A program made the translations under genes and the position numbers. From CAWGCE01 sp964480915 (GTDB lineage Bacteria; Planctomycetota; Planctomycetia; Pirellulales; Pirellulaceae), in NCBI GenBank assembly GCA_964480915.1, contig CAYZRS010000010.1:1-64000 (forward strand): a stretch of DNA of 64,000 nucleotides, in the 5' to 3' direction. Below, one piece after another: positions 44,833 to 54,078 of this stretch. The notes below the pieces were generated by a model. The model had not been told where the DNA came from and searched no databases. It saw only the letters and a program-made list of their open reading frames with translations. The number at the start of each line of letters is the position of its first letter. Within the stretch, counting starts at the first letter, position 1.

Positions 44833-45927
44833 ATGGCTACCGTGAACCCGCCACCGAAGAGCTCGTCCCAGGCCTACGTGCCTCAATTTAGCCCGCGTCA
44901 TCTGGGCTATCGACTACCGGCCGAATGGGAACCCCATGAAGCCGTCTGGCTCACCTGGCCCCACAACGAATCGACCTGGGGCAGCCTCGAAAAAGTGCAG
45001 GCATTTTACGTCAAACTCATTAGCCAACTGGCAACCTACGAAACCGTGCACCTCATCGTGCCCACGACCGAACACGTTTCGACGGTGAAATCTCGCCTCA
45101 AATTCGCCGATTGTCCGCAAAATGTTCTGCTTCACGTCATGCCGACCAATGACGTCTGGATTCGCGACTACGGTTCAATGTTCGTCTCTCGGGTCGATGA
45201 TAGCACCGCGCTACCAACTCGCGTCGGGGTCGATTGGGGCTTCAACGGCTGGGGACGGAGCAGCATTCCGCACGATGCAGACAATGCAATTCCCCATCGA
45301 ATGGCACAAGCGATGAATACGCCCTCCGTCGCAGGTGGAATGGTGCTTGAAGGAGGGAGCGTCGAAGTCAACGGGCACGGTACGATGCTAGCCACGGAAT
45401 CAGGTTTGATTAACTCGCACAAGAACCCCAGTGTCGATCGAGATTGGGTCGAGTCGAAAGCGGCGACCATGCTGGGCGTCCATAAGGTCATTTGGCTGCG
45501 CGGCGGAATTCAAGGTGACGCAACAGGAGGTCGCATCGACCAAGTGGCGCGGTTCGTGGGTCCCAACCGCATCGCTTTTGTGGCCGAATCAAATGCGGCG
45601 GGCGAGAACTATGACTTACTCCAGGAAAACCGTCGTCGTATCGGAGAAGCCCGCAATTCTCACGGCGCGCCATTCGATGTCGTGACATTGCCTGCGCCCG
45701 TTCCCTTTGAGCGGGACAACCAGCGGATGCCCGCTAGCTATGCCAATTTCTACATTGCCAATGGTTGCGTGCTGGTACCCGAGTTTGGTTACCCTACGGA
45801 CCAAACCGCCGTGGCAACGATCCAAAGCCTGTTCCCCGATCGCAAAGTCATGGGGCTCGACTGCCGCGAAGTCGTGCAGCCGCAGGGCTCGCTACATTGT
45901 CTCACGCAACAAGTTCCGGCCGTCTAG
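44833..45927 (+). CDS. aguA: agmatine deiminase
   Basis: A 364-residue enzyme of the agmatine deiminase/porphyromonas-type PAD family. It converts agmatine to N-carbamoylputrescine and ammonia in the cytoplasm. Motifs: PAEWEPHEAVWLTWPHNESTWG near the start, NDVWIRDYGSMFV, GGMVLEGGSVEVNGHGT, and the C-terminal SLHCLTQQVP with catalytic Cys356. Length is typical. No N-carbamoylputrescine amidohydrolase gene lies nearby, so the next step of polyamine synthesis must be encoded elsewhere. Confidence 0.95.
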   Translation: MATVNPPPKSSSQAYVPQFSPRHLGYRLPAEWEPHEAVWLTWPHNESTWGSLEKVQAFYVKLISQLATYETVHLIVPTTEHVSTVKSRLKFADCPQNVLLHVMPTNDVWIRDYGSMFVSRVDDSTALPTRVGVDWGFNGWGRSSIPHDADNAIPHRMAQAMNTPSVAGGMVLEGGSVEVNGHGTMLATESGLINSHKNPSVDRDWVESKAATMLGVHKVIWLRGGIQGDATGGRIDQVARFVGPNRIAFVAESNAAGENYDLLQENRRRIGEARNSHGAPFDVVTLPAPVPFERDNQRMPASYANFYIANGCVLVPEFGYPTDQTAVATIQSLFPDRKVMGLDCREVVQPQGSLHCLTQQVPAV

Positions 45928-45968
45928 GCTGGTACGGCACCGCAGCACTTATCTTCCCACGGTCGTAG

Positions 45969-46358
45969 ATGGCGCGATTTAAACAATCTCCGTACATCTT
46001 TGTCCAAGAAACGGGCGACCGTGGATTGGGCGTCTTTGCACGCAAGGCGATCCCTGAGAACTTGGTATTCGAGCGAGTGCCTGTACTGATCTTCCCTTCC
46101 AAATTCCTCTGGCATCCCGAGGAAACGAGCCCGCTAGCGGACTATGTCTTCACTTGGGACGACGAGACCGTGGCCATCGCGCTCGGCTATGGATCGCTCT
46201 ACAACCATTCGTACAGGCCGAATGCGATCTACGAAGACTGGGGAAGGAATTTTAAGCACTACAAGGCGATACGAAACATCGCCGCGGGTGAAGAAATCAC
46301 CATCAACTACAACGGCGACCCCGACGATGCCGCGTCGGTCGGATTCGACGTTCTCTAG
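45969..46358 (+). CDS. SET-domain protein methyltransferase
   Basis: A 129-residue stand-alone SET domain. It shows RGLGVFARKAIPENLVFE, the cofactor and fold-defining motif GSLYNHSYRPNA, and AIRNIAAGEEITINYNGD with the catalytic tyrosine. Such proteins transfer methyl groups from S-adenosylmethionine to lysine. The target is unknown: bacterial SET proteins may modify ribosomal or nucleoid proteins. No zinc post-SET region is present. It is 41 nt after aguA, possibly co-transcribed. Confidence 0.88.
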   Translation: MARFKQSPYIFVQETGDRGLGVFARKAIPENLVFERVPVLIFPSKFLWHPEETSPLADYVFTWDDETVAIALGYGSLYNHSYRPNAIYEDWGRNFKHYKAIRNIAAGEEITINYNGDPDDAASVGFDVL

Positions 46359-46571
46359 CTCACCGATTCTCTAAGAACGGTTACCCTTCTTCCGTGAACC
46401 GTGCCAGCAAATGTTGGTAGCCATCGCCTGCAGGAAGACCCTTTTTCCGAACGTTGTTCAAGGCGTCTCTCAAGAACCACGCCCGACTCTACCGATTATG
46501 ACGAATATACAGGCGCATGGACCGCGCCGGTGCTGCAACATTGCACCTCGACAGACTGCAACGGGCGTTTC

Positions 46572-49175
46572 ATGAACAAATCGGTAAGCAAATCCATCGT
46601 AACCATTGCCGCGGCGTTAGCGGTCGCTAGCGTTCTTGTGGCCATGCTGATTGGCGGTCGGCATCGTTCAAATTCGGATCCACTCACGATGGAGTACCCC
46701 GAAACCGGTTATCCCGCGCTCGTTCGAAACCACCCGACATCCCATCATGACATCCAAAGAGTCACGCATCACCCGACCAATGGCCCGGCACTGTTCGACC
46801 TTGCCTACGAGAACACGATTCATCCGGATGAAGACCTGCTGATGCCTGATGGCCAGCTACCCAACTATCCCTCCACCGAATCGGGTCCATCCCTTATTGC
46901 AGAGCCCGATCCGAGCTATCCACCGCTGGAACAACAACCCGAAGGTCGTCTGCCGAAACCGCAAGCGCCTCCGACGCAAACTTGGCCCACGCCACCCGCC
47001 CAACAACCACCAACGTTGCAGCCAACGAATCCGACGCCAAGCCAGCCTCAAACAACGCGGCCGCAGCTAACGCAGCCGCAACCAACGCAACCTGCGCCCC
47101 AAGTGATACAACCTCAGGTCCCGCGACAGACGGTATCTCCTACAAGAGACTCTGGTGGTCGCTTTGATCCCAACCAAGGTCCGGCACCCGACGAGGATCT
47201 CCTATTTCCCAATGGCTCATCGGCGAACGATTTTCCAACCGTGCCGACGCCGCGAGCGGTCGACCCGCCGGCAAATCCGCCGAATCGGCAACCGACTCCA
47301 AACAGGATTCTGCCAGAACCGATCGTCACACCTCAACCCGGTTCAGGGTTCCCCACGACGCCTGAAAACGTCTCTCCGATCGAGGTCATTCCCGAAAGGC
47401 CACGCACGGTCGTACCCGATCGCGTTGCGCCCCCGGCTCACGAACCGCGAACTTTGCCTAACGCTTTGGCGCCGCATTCCACAGGCAGCTCCTCACCGAA
47501 ATCGGACTACTCGGGCCCCGACCCTCACCTCGAAGTTTTCTCGAAAACGATTTTTCCGTCGGCCAAAGAGTGTCGCACTTGCCACGAAGAAATCTACGAC
47601 GAATGGGCCAGTTCGAGCCACGCCTACGCCTCCATTTCGCCCATGTTTCAGAAGTTTGAGCAGACAATCAATGCACTGGCGAAGGGGACGGTTGGCTATT
47701 TCTGTATGAGATGTCACGCCCCGGTCGCTACGACACTCAATCACGAAAGACACCTATCGATCTACGATAGCATTCCGTCGGCTACCGAGGGCGTCACGTG
47801 CGTCGCCTGCCATCGAGTGAAGGAAGAGTACGGCAAAGTTAATGGTGAACGACGTGTCGAAATGGGCGGCATCAACGATCCCGTCTATGGCGCCGGTTTT
47901 GGCGAAGGCCTGGCCGAAGTACTGTCGCGCAAAGATCATTACAAAGTGAAGACGGGAGACCATGAGAAGGGACCCGGGCAACAAATTCACAACCGTGTGA
48001 TTCATTTCGAACAGCTAAGTAGCAGTCACTTTTGTGTCTCGTGCCACCAAGTCGCGGTCTATCCGGGAATTGCTTTGGAGGTTGTCTGGGCGCAATACCG
48101 GGCGTCACCTGCGCACAAACAGGGAATTGAATGTCAAGAATGCCACATGGGCCAAGAGCCTGGCGTGGCCCAAGGATATACGACCGGTCCCGTTGCTGTG
48201 GTGAACGGCAAAGAGATCAGCCCGCATCGCAAACACTCGAACCATATGTTCTATGGGCCGGGGTATTCCATCGCGCACCCGGGCACGTTCCCCAAGAACC
48301 CAGACGCCGACGAATGGAAGATGGAAGAATGGCTTCAATTTGATTATCGGGCCGGCTGGGGAACGGAAGAATTTGAAGAGCTGCTTGAGCAGGGGAAGGT
48401 GCAGGCACACTTTCCCAAAGTGTGGGAGAACTCGGACGATCGAATGGACGCCCGAGAGATCGTCGATGCCAACCTAGAAAAGTTGGAAGCGAAGCGGCAC
48501 ATGCGGCATCGCCTGATGGAGAACGGCTCCCGTGTCGAGGGCCCCATCTTCAATCGTCGGCCACGACTCAACAAGCCGCTCAACTTCCATTACGTCGTTC
48601 AAAATCTGAACAGCGGCCACAATATGCCAAGCGGATCACTCGGTGCTCAACCTCAGCTTTGGTTGAATGTGGTTCTCACCGGCCCGGGTGGACAACACTT
48701 ATGGGAGTCTGGCTACGTTGATCGCAATGGCGATATTGCCGATATGCACTCGCTGGAAGTCGCGGCCGGCCGAATTCGACCTGACCAGCAACTGTTCAAT
48801 CTGCAAACAAAGTTCCTGATCACGCATGTGAAAGGAACCGACCGTGAGATGTACTTGCCGGTACCGACCGATTTGGACCCATTACCATTCTTGCGTCCTA
48901 GCGGTTTCCCCATCACGGTCATGAATCACCCGCCATTCATTCGAATGGAGGGTCATTCGCTGCCAGCCTTGGGATCGCGAAACGCAAAGTACAAAGTACC
49001 AGCAAACCTGATTCGTGCACCGGGCAACTATCGGCTTTCCGTTCGCATGCGAAGTCGTGCAGAGCCAATCTACTTCATGCGTTATTGCAAGGCGACGCCC
49101 GAAATGGAACGCAACATGAACTACTGGATGCTCGATTACCACGAGGACCATTTTGACTTCTTCGTCTCACCATAG
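46572..49175 (+). CDS. pentaheme c-type cytochrome with proline-rich stalk
   Basis: About 867 residues. An uncleaved-looking N-terminal membrane helix (VTIAAALAVASVLVAMLIGG) is followed by about 270 residues rich in proline, glutamine and threonine. The stalk twice carries a PDEDLLxPxG motif, coded near 46825 and near 47190. The C-terminal domain has five CxxCH heme sites at Cys334, Cys378, Cys410, Cys488 and Cys521, resembling cytochrome c554-type multiheme proteins, and a heme-free beta-rich end. It is probably anchored in the cytoplasmic membrane and spans the periplasm. ATG 46572 is chosen; the frame extends to 46401 without a credible signal. A barrel protein follows after 64 nt. Confidence 0.88.
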   Translation: MNKSVSKSIVTIAAALAVASVLVAMLIGGRHRSNSDPLTMEYPETGYPALVRNHPTSHHDIQRVTHHPTNGPALFDLAYENTIHPDEDLLMPDGQLPNYPSTESGPSLIAEPDPSYPPLEQQPEGRLPKPQAPPTQTWPTPPAQQPPTLQPTNPTPSQPQTTRPQLTQPQPTQPAPQVIQPQVPRQTVSPTRDSGGRFDPNQGPAPDEDLLFPNGSSANDFPTVPTPRAVDPPANPPNRQPTPNRILPEPIVTPQPGSGFPTTPENVSPIEVIPERPRTVVPDRVAPPAHEPRTLPNALAPHSTGSSSPKSDYSGPDPHLEVFSKTIFPSAKECRTCHEEIYDEWASSSHAYASISPMFQKFEQTINALAKGTVGYFCMRCHAPVATTLNHERHLSIYDSIPSATEGVTCVACHRVKEEYGKVNGERRVEMGGINDPVYGAGFGEGLAEVLSRKDHYKVKTGDHEKGPGQQIHNRVIHFEQLSSSHFCVSCHQVAVYPGIALEVVWAQYRASPAHKQGIECQECHMGQEPGVAQGYTTGPVAVVNGKEISPHRKHSNHMFYGPGYSIAHPGTFPKNPDADEWKMEEWLQFDYRAGWGTEEFEELLEQGKVQAHFPKVWENSDDRMDAREIVDANLEKLEAKRHMRHRLMENGSRVEGPIFNRRPRLNKPLNFHYVVQNLNSGHNMPSGSLGAQPQLWLNVVLTGPGGQHLWESGYVDRNGDIADMHSLEVAAGRIRPDQQLFNLQTKFLITHVKGTDREMYLPVPTDLDPLPFLRPSGFPITVMNHPPFIRMEGHSLPALGSRNAKYKVPANLIRAPGNYRLSVRMRSRAEPIYFMRYCKATPEMERNMNYWMLDYHEDHFDFFVSP

Positions 49176-49239
49176 CCTCGACTGAACGATTTCGACTTTA
49201 CTCCGCGACAGCGAACGACAAGTTCCCGAATTGAGTTAG

Positions 49240-51195
49240 ATGACTTTACATATCAAGCAACGACTGACGATTCTTGCAGCATGGGCCACGCTGATGTCGC
49301 TTGTTGGAATGCCAGTCGTTTCTGGACAGTCTTTCGACAGACCACAACTGCCACCCGCATTCGTCCCACAATCGACTCCTCCAAGTCGCACATCAACGGC
49401 GACTCCTCCGTCGGTCAACATTACCAACGTGTGGCCCCTAACGATCGACCCTGCGGTGCCAAACCGGGCGCTTCCGGCCTCCGATCCGCCATCAGCGGCT
49501 CCACCGATTCGACTCAGCCAGTTACCGGCTGACTCTCCGATCCAACTGAAGCAACCCACCTTAACCGGTGACACGCCGGCGCCGTCCAATCTTTTCCTGC
49601 CGCCAAAACTGGCCATCGAGGAGGGAGATTTTCCCCGTATCGCCCAGGCGCCGATTACCGAGTTTGAAACACAGATTACCGCCGAACCGGCGCCGTCGAT
49701 CGAACCACTTCCGGTGCCCCAACCGTTCCGCACCAGCGTGATCGAGGATGGCATGCAGGGCGGAGTCCCCGTCGAGATGCCGATGGAAATGGGAACTCAG
49801 ATGGGACTGGGTCACACGGTGGACGAAATGCACCCGCAAAGCCATTCGCCGTTTTCACCTGATCCCGATTACTCGTGCGTGCCATACCAACCTGAAATTG
49901 AGCTGGGCATCTACCACGGCAAATGGTGCGTTCCGGTGCAGCGGCCACTGATTGAATTGTGGCGGCCGCTGTTTGCTCCCGGCGAGATTCCACCAAGCCC
50001 CTCCTTATTGGGACGCAAGAATTTAATCCATCCACATTTCCTGCTCTACGGTGACTACCGAACCGCGGTCGCCTTCAACGACAACGGTGGTAATGGCGAA
50101 GAGACATTTAGGTGGGCTCACCGCCTGAATCTCGACTTTGACTTCAAGATCACAGCGACCGAACGCATCCATGCATTCTGGGGACCGATTGACGAGGACG
50201 GCCGTTTCACCCGCGTCGAAGAAAACGACGGCCAAATCGAATTCATTGAAGAGTTCGATGATGACTTCGATACGTTATATTTCGAAGGCGATCTAGGATA
50301 TATCTGGGGCGGTCTCACCGACCAATACGCACCGTTTGATCTGCCATTCGTCGCCGGAAAGTACCCGCTGCTGTTCCAAAATGGCGTCTGGATGTTGGAT
50401 GTGTTAGAAGGTTTCGCCTTCACACTACCGGCCAAAAGCAGCGCATTCTTCGATTGGACGAATTTCGACCTCACGTTCTTCTTCGCCTACGACGACGTTG
50501 ACAGTCCTGCGTTCGGGAACGACGACAATGCGGCGAACGCTTATGGTTTCAACTGGTTCCTCGAAGCCTACGACGGCTATTGGGAAATTGGCTACGCCTT
50601 CTTAGAAGATGAGACGGGGCAGGGCCGTAGCTACAACAACATTGGTCTCGCCTATTCCAGACGATACTTCCATCGCCTTTCGAATTCGATTCGCGTCATC
50701 ATCAATGCGGGCCAAGACCCCAACGATGGAGTCAAAACAGCAGACGGACAGCTGGTGCTGATCGAAAACGCGCTGATTAGCCATGACCCCTTGCACTTCG
50801 TACCCTACCTCAACATGTTTGCCGGATTCGGAAACCCGCAACAGGTCGCCGGAGCGGGTGGCATCTTGGTAAACACGGGGCTGAACTTTGAATCGGACGG
50901 GTTAACGGGCTTTCCGACGCTCGACGCAACCGCCAATGATACGTACGGCGGTGCGCTCGGTATCAACTGGCTAGGACCCGACTTTTCTTGGCAGCTCGTC
51001 ACAGAGCTCGCGATGGTGCAAACACATGGCGATGATGCAAATCGCAACGCTCAGAACGATCAATACGCGTTCGGCATGCGATTCCAAGTCCCGCTCACCA
51101 ACGCCGTACTCGCACGTTTCGATTCCATGTACGGCATCATCGAGAACGAGCCAGACGTTCGCGGTGCACGCATGGAACTGCGCTGGAAATTCTAA
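49240..51195 (+). CDS. outer-membrane beta-barrel protein
   Basis: A 651-residue protein with a signal peptide (LAAWATLMSLVGMPVVSG), a proline-rich N-terminal region of about 200 residues, and then a long stretch of alternating aromatic strands from about 270 to the end. It closes with MELRWKF; a C-terminal Phe is the usual recognition signal for barrel insertion. I infer an outer-membrane channel or porin. It follows the multiheme cytochrome by 64 nt without a terminator. No family name is certain. Its stop abuts the stop of the convergent gene. Confidence 0.82.
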   Translation: MTLHIKQRLTILAAWATLMSLVGMPVVSGQSFDRPQLPPAFVPQSTPPSRTSTATPPSVNITNVWPLTIDPAVPNRALPASDPPSAAPPIRLSQLPADSPIQLKQPTLTGDTPAPSNLFLPPKLAIEEGDFPRIAQAPITEFETQITAEPAPSIEPLPVPQPFRTSVIEDGMQGGVPVEMPMEMGTQMGLGHTVDEMHPQSHSPFSPDPDYSCVPYQPEIELGIYHGKWCVPVQRPLIELWRPLFAPGEIPPSPSLLGRKNLIHPHFLLYGDYRTAVAFNDNGGNGEETFRWAHRLNLDFDFKITATERIHAFWGPIDEDGRFTRVEENDGQIEFIEEFDDDFDTLYFEGDLGYIWGGLTDQYAPFDLPFVAGKYPLLFQNGVWMLDVLEGFAFTLPAKSSAFFDWTNFDLTFFFAYDDVDSPAFGNDDNAANAYGFNWFLEAYDGYWEIGYAFLEDETGQGRSYNNIGLAYSRRYFHRLSNSIRVIINAGQDPNDGVKTADGQLVLIENALISHDPLHFVPYLNMFAGFGNPQQVAGAGGILVNTGLNFESDGLTGFPTLDATANDTYGGALGINWLGPDFSWQLVTELAMVQTHGDDANRNAQNDQYAFGMRFQVPLTNAVLARFDSMYGIIENEPDVRGARMELRWKF

Positions 51196-51885
51196 TCAGC
51201 GACCGACGCCTGCCACGGAAGAGAACAACGGAGCAGGCCGGCTCACAGGGTCGGGAGTCTTTTTCGGCGTTCGAAGGCCGCAGTCGTCCGAACCAAATGG
51301 TCGAAAAAGACTCCCGACCCTTTCCACTCCAACTGTCGACAACACGTTCTGACTTACGGCCACCCGCGCGGCCGATTTGTTCAGCGAGATAACGCCGACG
51401 ACCAGCGCTACGACCAGAAGCGCCGCCGCGACAAACGCCAATCGATGGCCACGGGGACTCGATTTTCGGCTGAGCCCCACCACCGCGGCCACGCTTGAGA
51501 ACCCGGTGGTCGCCACAGCAGCGACGATCAGTCTCCCTTGCGTGAGATCGGCCAGTTGTTCCTGCAAGAGCCATGTCGGCCAGACCATCCCGTTCGCTCC
51601 GAGTGCCGCAATGAAGCTGAGTACACTCGCCACGTTCCAACGACCGCCGTCAGCTTCGCCGGCCGTCCGATCGACCGAGCCGCGAAACAAGAAAATGAGC
51701 CAGAACACCAAGAAGGCGATCGTGCAGCCGATGATCATGGCCGCTTTGCGAACGTCCTTGGCCTCATTCGTGGCCGCACCGATCGCGATATAGGCGCCCC
51801 AGGCGAAAACGGCAACCATCAGCAAGAGCGCCGGCCAGATGTAAGAACCCCGGGTCGAACGATTGGGATTCATGGCGGCAGTCAC
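51196..51885 (-). CDS. membrane protein with repeat-encoded C terminus
   Basis: A 229-residue protein with five or six hydrophobic segments in residues 1-175. The last 45 residues (GVERVGSLFRPFGSDDCGLR onward) are coded by the palindromic element at 51247-51321 and its flank, and look unlike the rest. The natural end may have been lost and replaced by read-through into the element. The GTG at 51885 overlaps the previous gene's stop as GTGA; ATG 51873 is the alternative. It is the last gene of the ilvN-ilvC run. I do not recognise a family. Confidence 0.65.
   Translation of the reverse strand: MTAAMNPNRSTRGSYIWPALLLMVAVFAWGAYIAIGAATNEAKDVRKAAMIIGCTIAFLVFWLIFLFRGSVDRTAGEADGGRWNVASVLSFIAALGANGMVWPTWLLQEQLADLTQGRLIVAAVATTGFSSVAAVVGLSRKSSPRGHRLAFVAAALLVVALVVGVISLNKSAARVAVSQNVLSTVGVERVGSLFRPFGSDDCGLRTPKKTPDPVSRPAPLFSSVAGVGR
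51247..51321. repeat. palindromic REP/BIME-like element with perfect 20-bp arms
   Basis: AGGGTCGGGAGTCTTTTTCG at 51247-51266 and its perfect reverse complement at 51302-51321, separated by 35 nt. Arm sequence is related to the element at 6050-6124. Sixteen bases of the arm (AAAAGACTCCCGACCC) recur at window positions 21-36. It lies inside the 3' end of the minus-strand membrane-protein gene. Confidence 0.85.
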
Positions 51886-52157
51886 ACTTTCTTGAGGATC
51901 GAAAATTCGTCGAGGGTCACCGTTGTCAGCTCGCCATCTTCCCGTTTCAACACGATCACATCGCTGAATGCTTTGTCATCAAAGTTGCGTTGATGATGCA
52001 ATCCGTGACGGCGACGCTCGGCACTGACCACCTCGCCGGTCGTTGTCGTATTCCATTTCTTGAATCCGACTTTGACCTCGTGCTGCAGCTCGACCTGATC
52101 GCCCGCCTGCAGCTGTTCAAAGACCCGCAATGTTTCTTGATGATTAACGTTCGTCAT
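51882..52157 (-). CDS. small hypothetical protein
   Basis: A 91-residue soluble protein with a beta-rich pattern (AGDQVELQHEVKVGFKKWNTTTTGEVV, then FSDVIVLKREDGELTTVTLDEFSIL), as in small SH3-like folds. I recognise no family. It starts 5 nt after ilvC and overlaps the next gene by 4 nt, so it is probably co-transcribed with branched-chain amino-acid genes. A role there is not shown. Confidence 0.7.
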   Translation of the reverse strand: MTNVNHQETLRVFEQLQAGDQVELQHEVKVGFKKWNTTTTGEVVSAERRRHGLHHQRNFDDKAFSDVIVLKREDGELTTVTLDEFSILKKV

Positions 52158-52162
52158 GTTCT

Positions 52163-53167
52163 CTAGACTTCCTTTTCATCAATCCATGACATCAAACGAC
52201 GTAAATTACGTCCGACTTCTTCAATCTGATGATTTTTCTCGGCTTCTCGCTTCGCCTTGAAATTGGTACCGCCAGAACGGTGCTCTTCAATCCACTCTTT
52301 GGCGAATTGGCCGCTGCGAATCTCGGCCAAGATTTTCTTCATCTCCGCCTTTGTCTCGTCGGTCACAATCCGAGGACCGCGCGTGTAGTCACCAAACTCG
52401 GCCGTATTGGAAATGCTGTAACGCATGTAGCCCAAGCCGCCTTGATACAACAAGTCGACGATCAGCTTCAACTCGTGCAGGCACTCAAAGAAGGCCATCT
52501 CTGGCTGGTAACCGGCTTCCACGAGCGTTTCAAACCCAGCCTTTACTAATTCGCTCACACCACCGCAGAGCACGACCTGCTCGCCGAACAGATCGGTTTC
52601 CGTCTCTTCCGCGAATGAGGTTTTGACAACGCCGCCTCTCGTTCCACCGATCCCTTTGGCATAGGCCAAGCCCGCTTGGAACGTCTGATCGCTGGCGCCA
52701 TCGCTCATGGCGATCAAGCAAGGTACGCCGCCGCCACTTTCAAACTCTGAACGAACCAAGTGACCTGGCCCCTTCGGTGCGACAAGCAGCGCGTCCACGC
52801 CTTCGGGCGGTGTGACATATCCAAAGTGGATGTTGAAACCGTGCGAGCACATCAGGATGTTACCGGGTTCCAGATTGTCACGCACGGACGCTTCAAAGAC
52901 TTCCCCTTGCACTTCATCGGGCAAGAGCATGTTGATGATGTCGGCTTTCTTCGTCGCCTCTTCAACCGGAAGTGGTTCGAATCCGTGGCTGACCGCCAAA
53001 TCATAATTGGCACTACCGGATCGCTGCCCAACAATCACCTGGCAACCGCTGTCACGCAAGTTCTGCGCGTGCGCGTGACCTTGAGAACCGTACCCGAGAA
53101 TAGCAACAACGCGATCCTTCAGTACGCTCAGATCAGCATCGTCTTCATAAAACATCTCGACTGACAT
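52163..53167 (-). CDS. ilvC: ketol-acid reductoisomerase
   Basis: A 334-residue class I enzyme. The N-terminal Rossmann domain carries GYGSQGHAHAQNLRDSG for NADPH, and the C-terminal knotted domain carries FAEETETDLFGEQVVLCGG and SNTAEFGDYTRGPRI with the metal-binding acidic residues. It converts 2-acetolactate or 2-aceto-2-hydroxybutyrate to the dihydroxy acid in valine, leucine and isoleucine synthesis. ATG 53167 has AAGGAG about nine bases upstream and is preferred to a start at 53197. It follows ilvN; ilvB is not in the window. Confidence 0.97.
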   Translation of the reverse strand: MSVEMFYEDDADLSVLKDRVVAILGYGSQGHAHAQNLRDSGCQVIVGQRSGSANYDLAVSHGFEPLPVEEATKKADIINMLLPDEVQGEVFEASVRDNLEPGNILMCSHGFNIHFGYVTPPEGVDALLVAPKGPGHLVRSEFESGGGVPCLIAMSDGASDQTFQAGLAYAKGIGGTRGGVVKTSFAEETETDLFGEQVVLCGGVSELVKAGFETLVEAGYQPEMAFFECLHELKLIVDLLYQGGLGYMRYSISNTAEFGDYTRGPRIVTDETKAEMKKILAEIRSGQFAKEWIEEHRSGGTNFKAKREAEKNHQIEEVGRNLRRLMSWIDEKEV

Positions 53168-53241
53168 AGTGGGCAGGCTCCTTTGAGGGTTTGCCAAGAA
53201 CAGGGCTCGGCCAATGTTGAATAAGTAGAAGTGATCGCCGG

Positions 53242-53793
53242 CTAACTCGCCTTCGCATCACTCGTCGCTGCGATCGCATTCATTTGTGGACGACGCAAGC
53301 GGGCAGGGGGCTCCGATTCGCTGCGAACCATGGCAATCCGCCCGGAGCGCACGAGCTCCGTAATCCCATACGGCCGCATGCGTTCGATAAAGGCTTCGAT
53401 CTTCGTCTCCCGCCCAGAGATTTCGATCATCACCTCTGCCGGCCCCACATCGACGATTCGTCCACGGAAGATATCAACCAGCTCGCGAATTTCAGTACGG
53501 ACACCGCCCTGAGTACCTTTGACTTTGATCAGCATCAAATCTCGTTCGACGAACTCAGACGCACTGATGTCATCAACATGAACCACGGTGACGACTTTTT
53601 CCAGCTGTTTGCGAACTTGTTCCAGAACTCGATCATCGCCCATGACAACGAACGTCATGCGAGAAAGCTGGGGATCTTCCGTCTCTCCCACAGCCAATGA
53701 GTCGATGTTGTAACCTCGCGAGGCGAACATCCCGGCAATCTGAGCCAATACGCCGGGAACATTTTGAACGACGGCTGATAAAACGTGTCTCAC
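53242..53793 (-). CDS. ilvN: acetolactate synthase small (regulatory) subunit
   Basis: About 183 residues. The N-terminal ACT domain (RHVLSAVVQNVPGVLAQIAGMFASRGYNIDSLAVG) and the C-terminal regulatory domain (VERDLMLIKVKG, MIEISGRETKIEAFIERMRPYGI) match IlvN/IlvH. It binds valine and controls the catalytic subunit of acetolactate synthase. The GTG at 53793 is chosen because AAAGG lies seven bases upstream and the conserved region starts at once; the frame to 53973 adds an unrelated N terminus. It is first in the ilvN-ilvC run. Confidence 0.93.
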   Translation of the reverse strand: MRHVLSAVVQNVPGVLAQIAGMFASRGYNIDSLAVGETEDPQLSRMTFVVMGDDRVLEQVRKQLEKVVTVVHVDDISASEFVERDLMLIKVKGTQGGVRTEIRELVDIFRGRIVDVGPAEVMIEISGRETKIEAFIERMRPYGITELVRSGRIAMVRSESEPPARLRRPQMNAIAATSDAKAS

Positions 53794-54078
53794 GACGATA
53801 CCTTTCGAAACGCTGACGATGCCGGGCATTCGCCACCAGAAGCGGCAACTGCTGTGGATCCAACCCAGTATCATATCTGCCGCAGAATCGCCCAACAAGA
53901 GCTTCCCGCCTCGCTGACCCGCAGGGTTTACGCATTTCACCGATCCGGCAAGGTTCCTTTGCCATCCTTTCATTCGTTAGGCGGATTGTGAAGACTTTCG
54001 ATCGCGAACCTAGTAGGCTGGTGGGTGTCTATTTCTCCTTTTGTCCGTTTTACCGACCGCCTCGTGCGAACCAACTCT

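Noticed and set aside
46980..47110. tandem repeats resembling a CRISPR or minisatellite
   Set aside because: The period is irregular and the frame codes for a Pro/Gln/Thr-rich stalk within the cytochrome gene.
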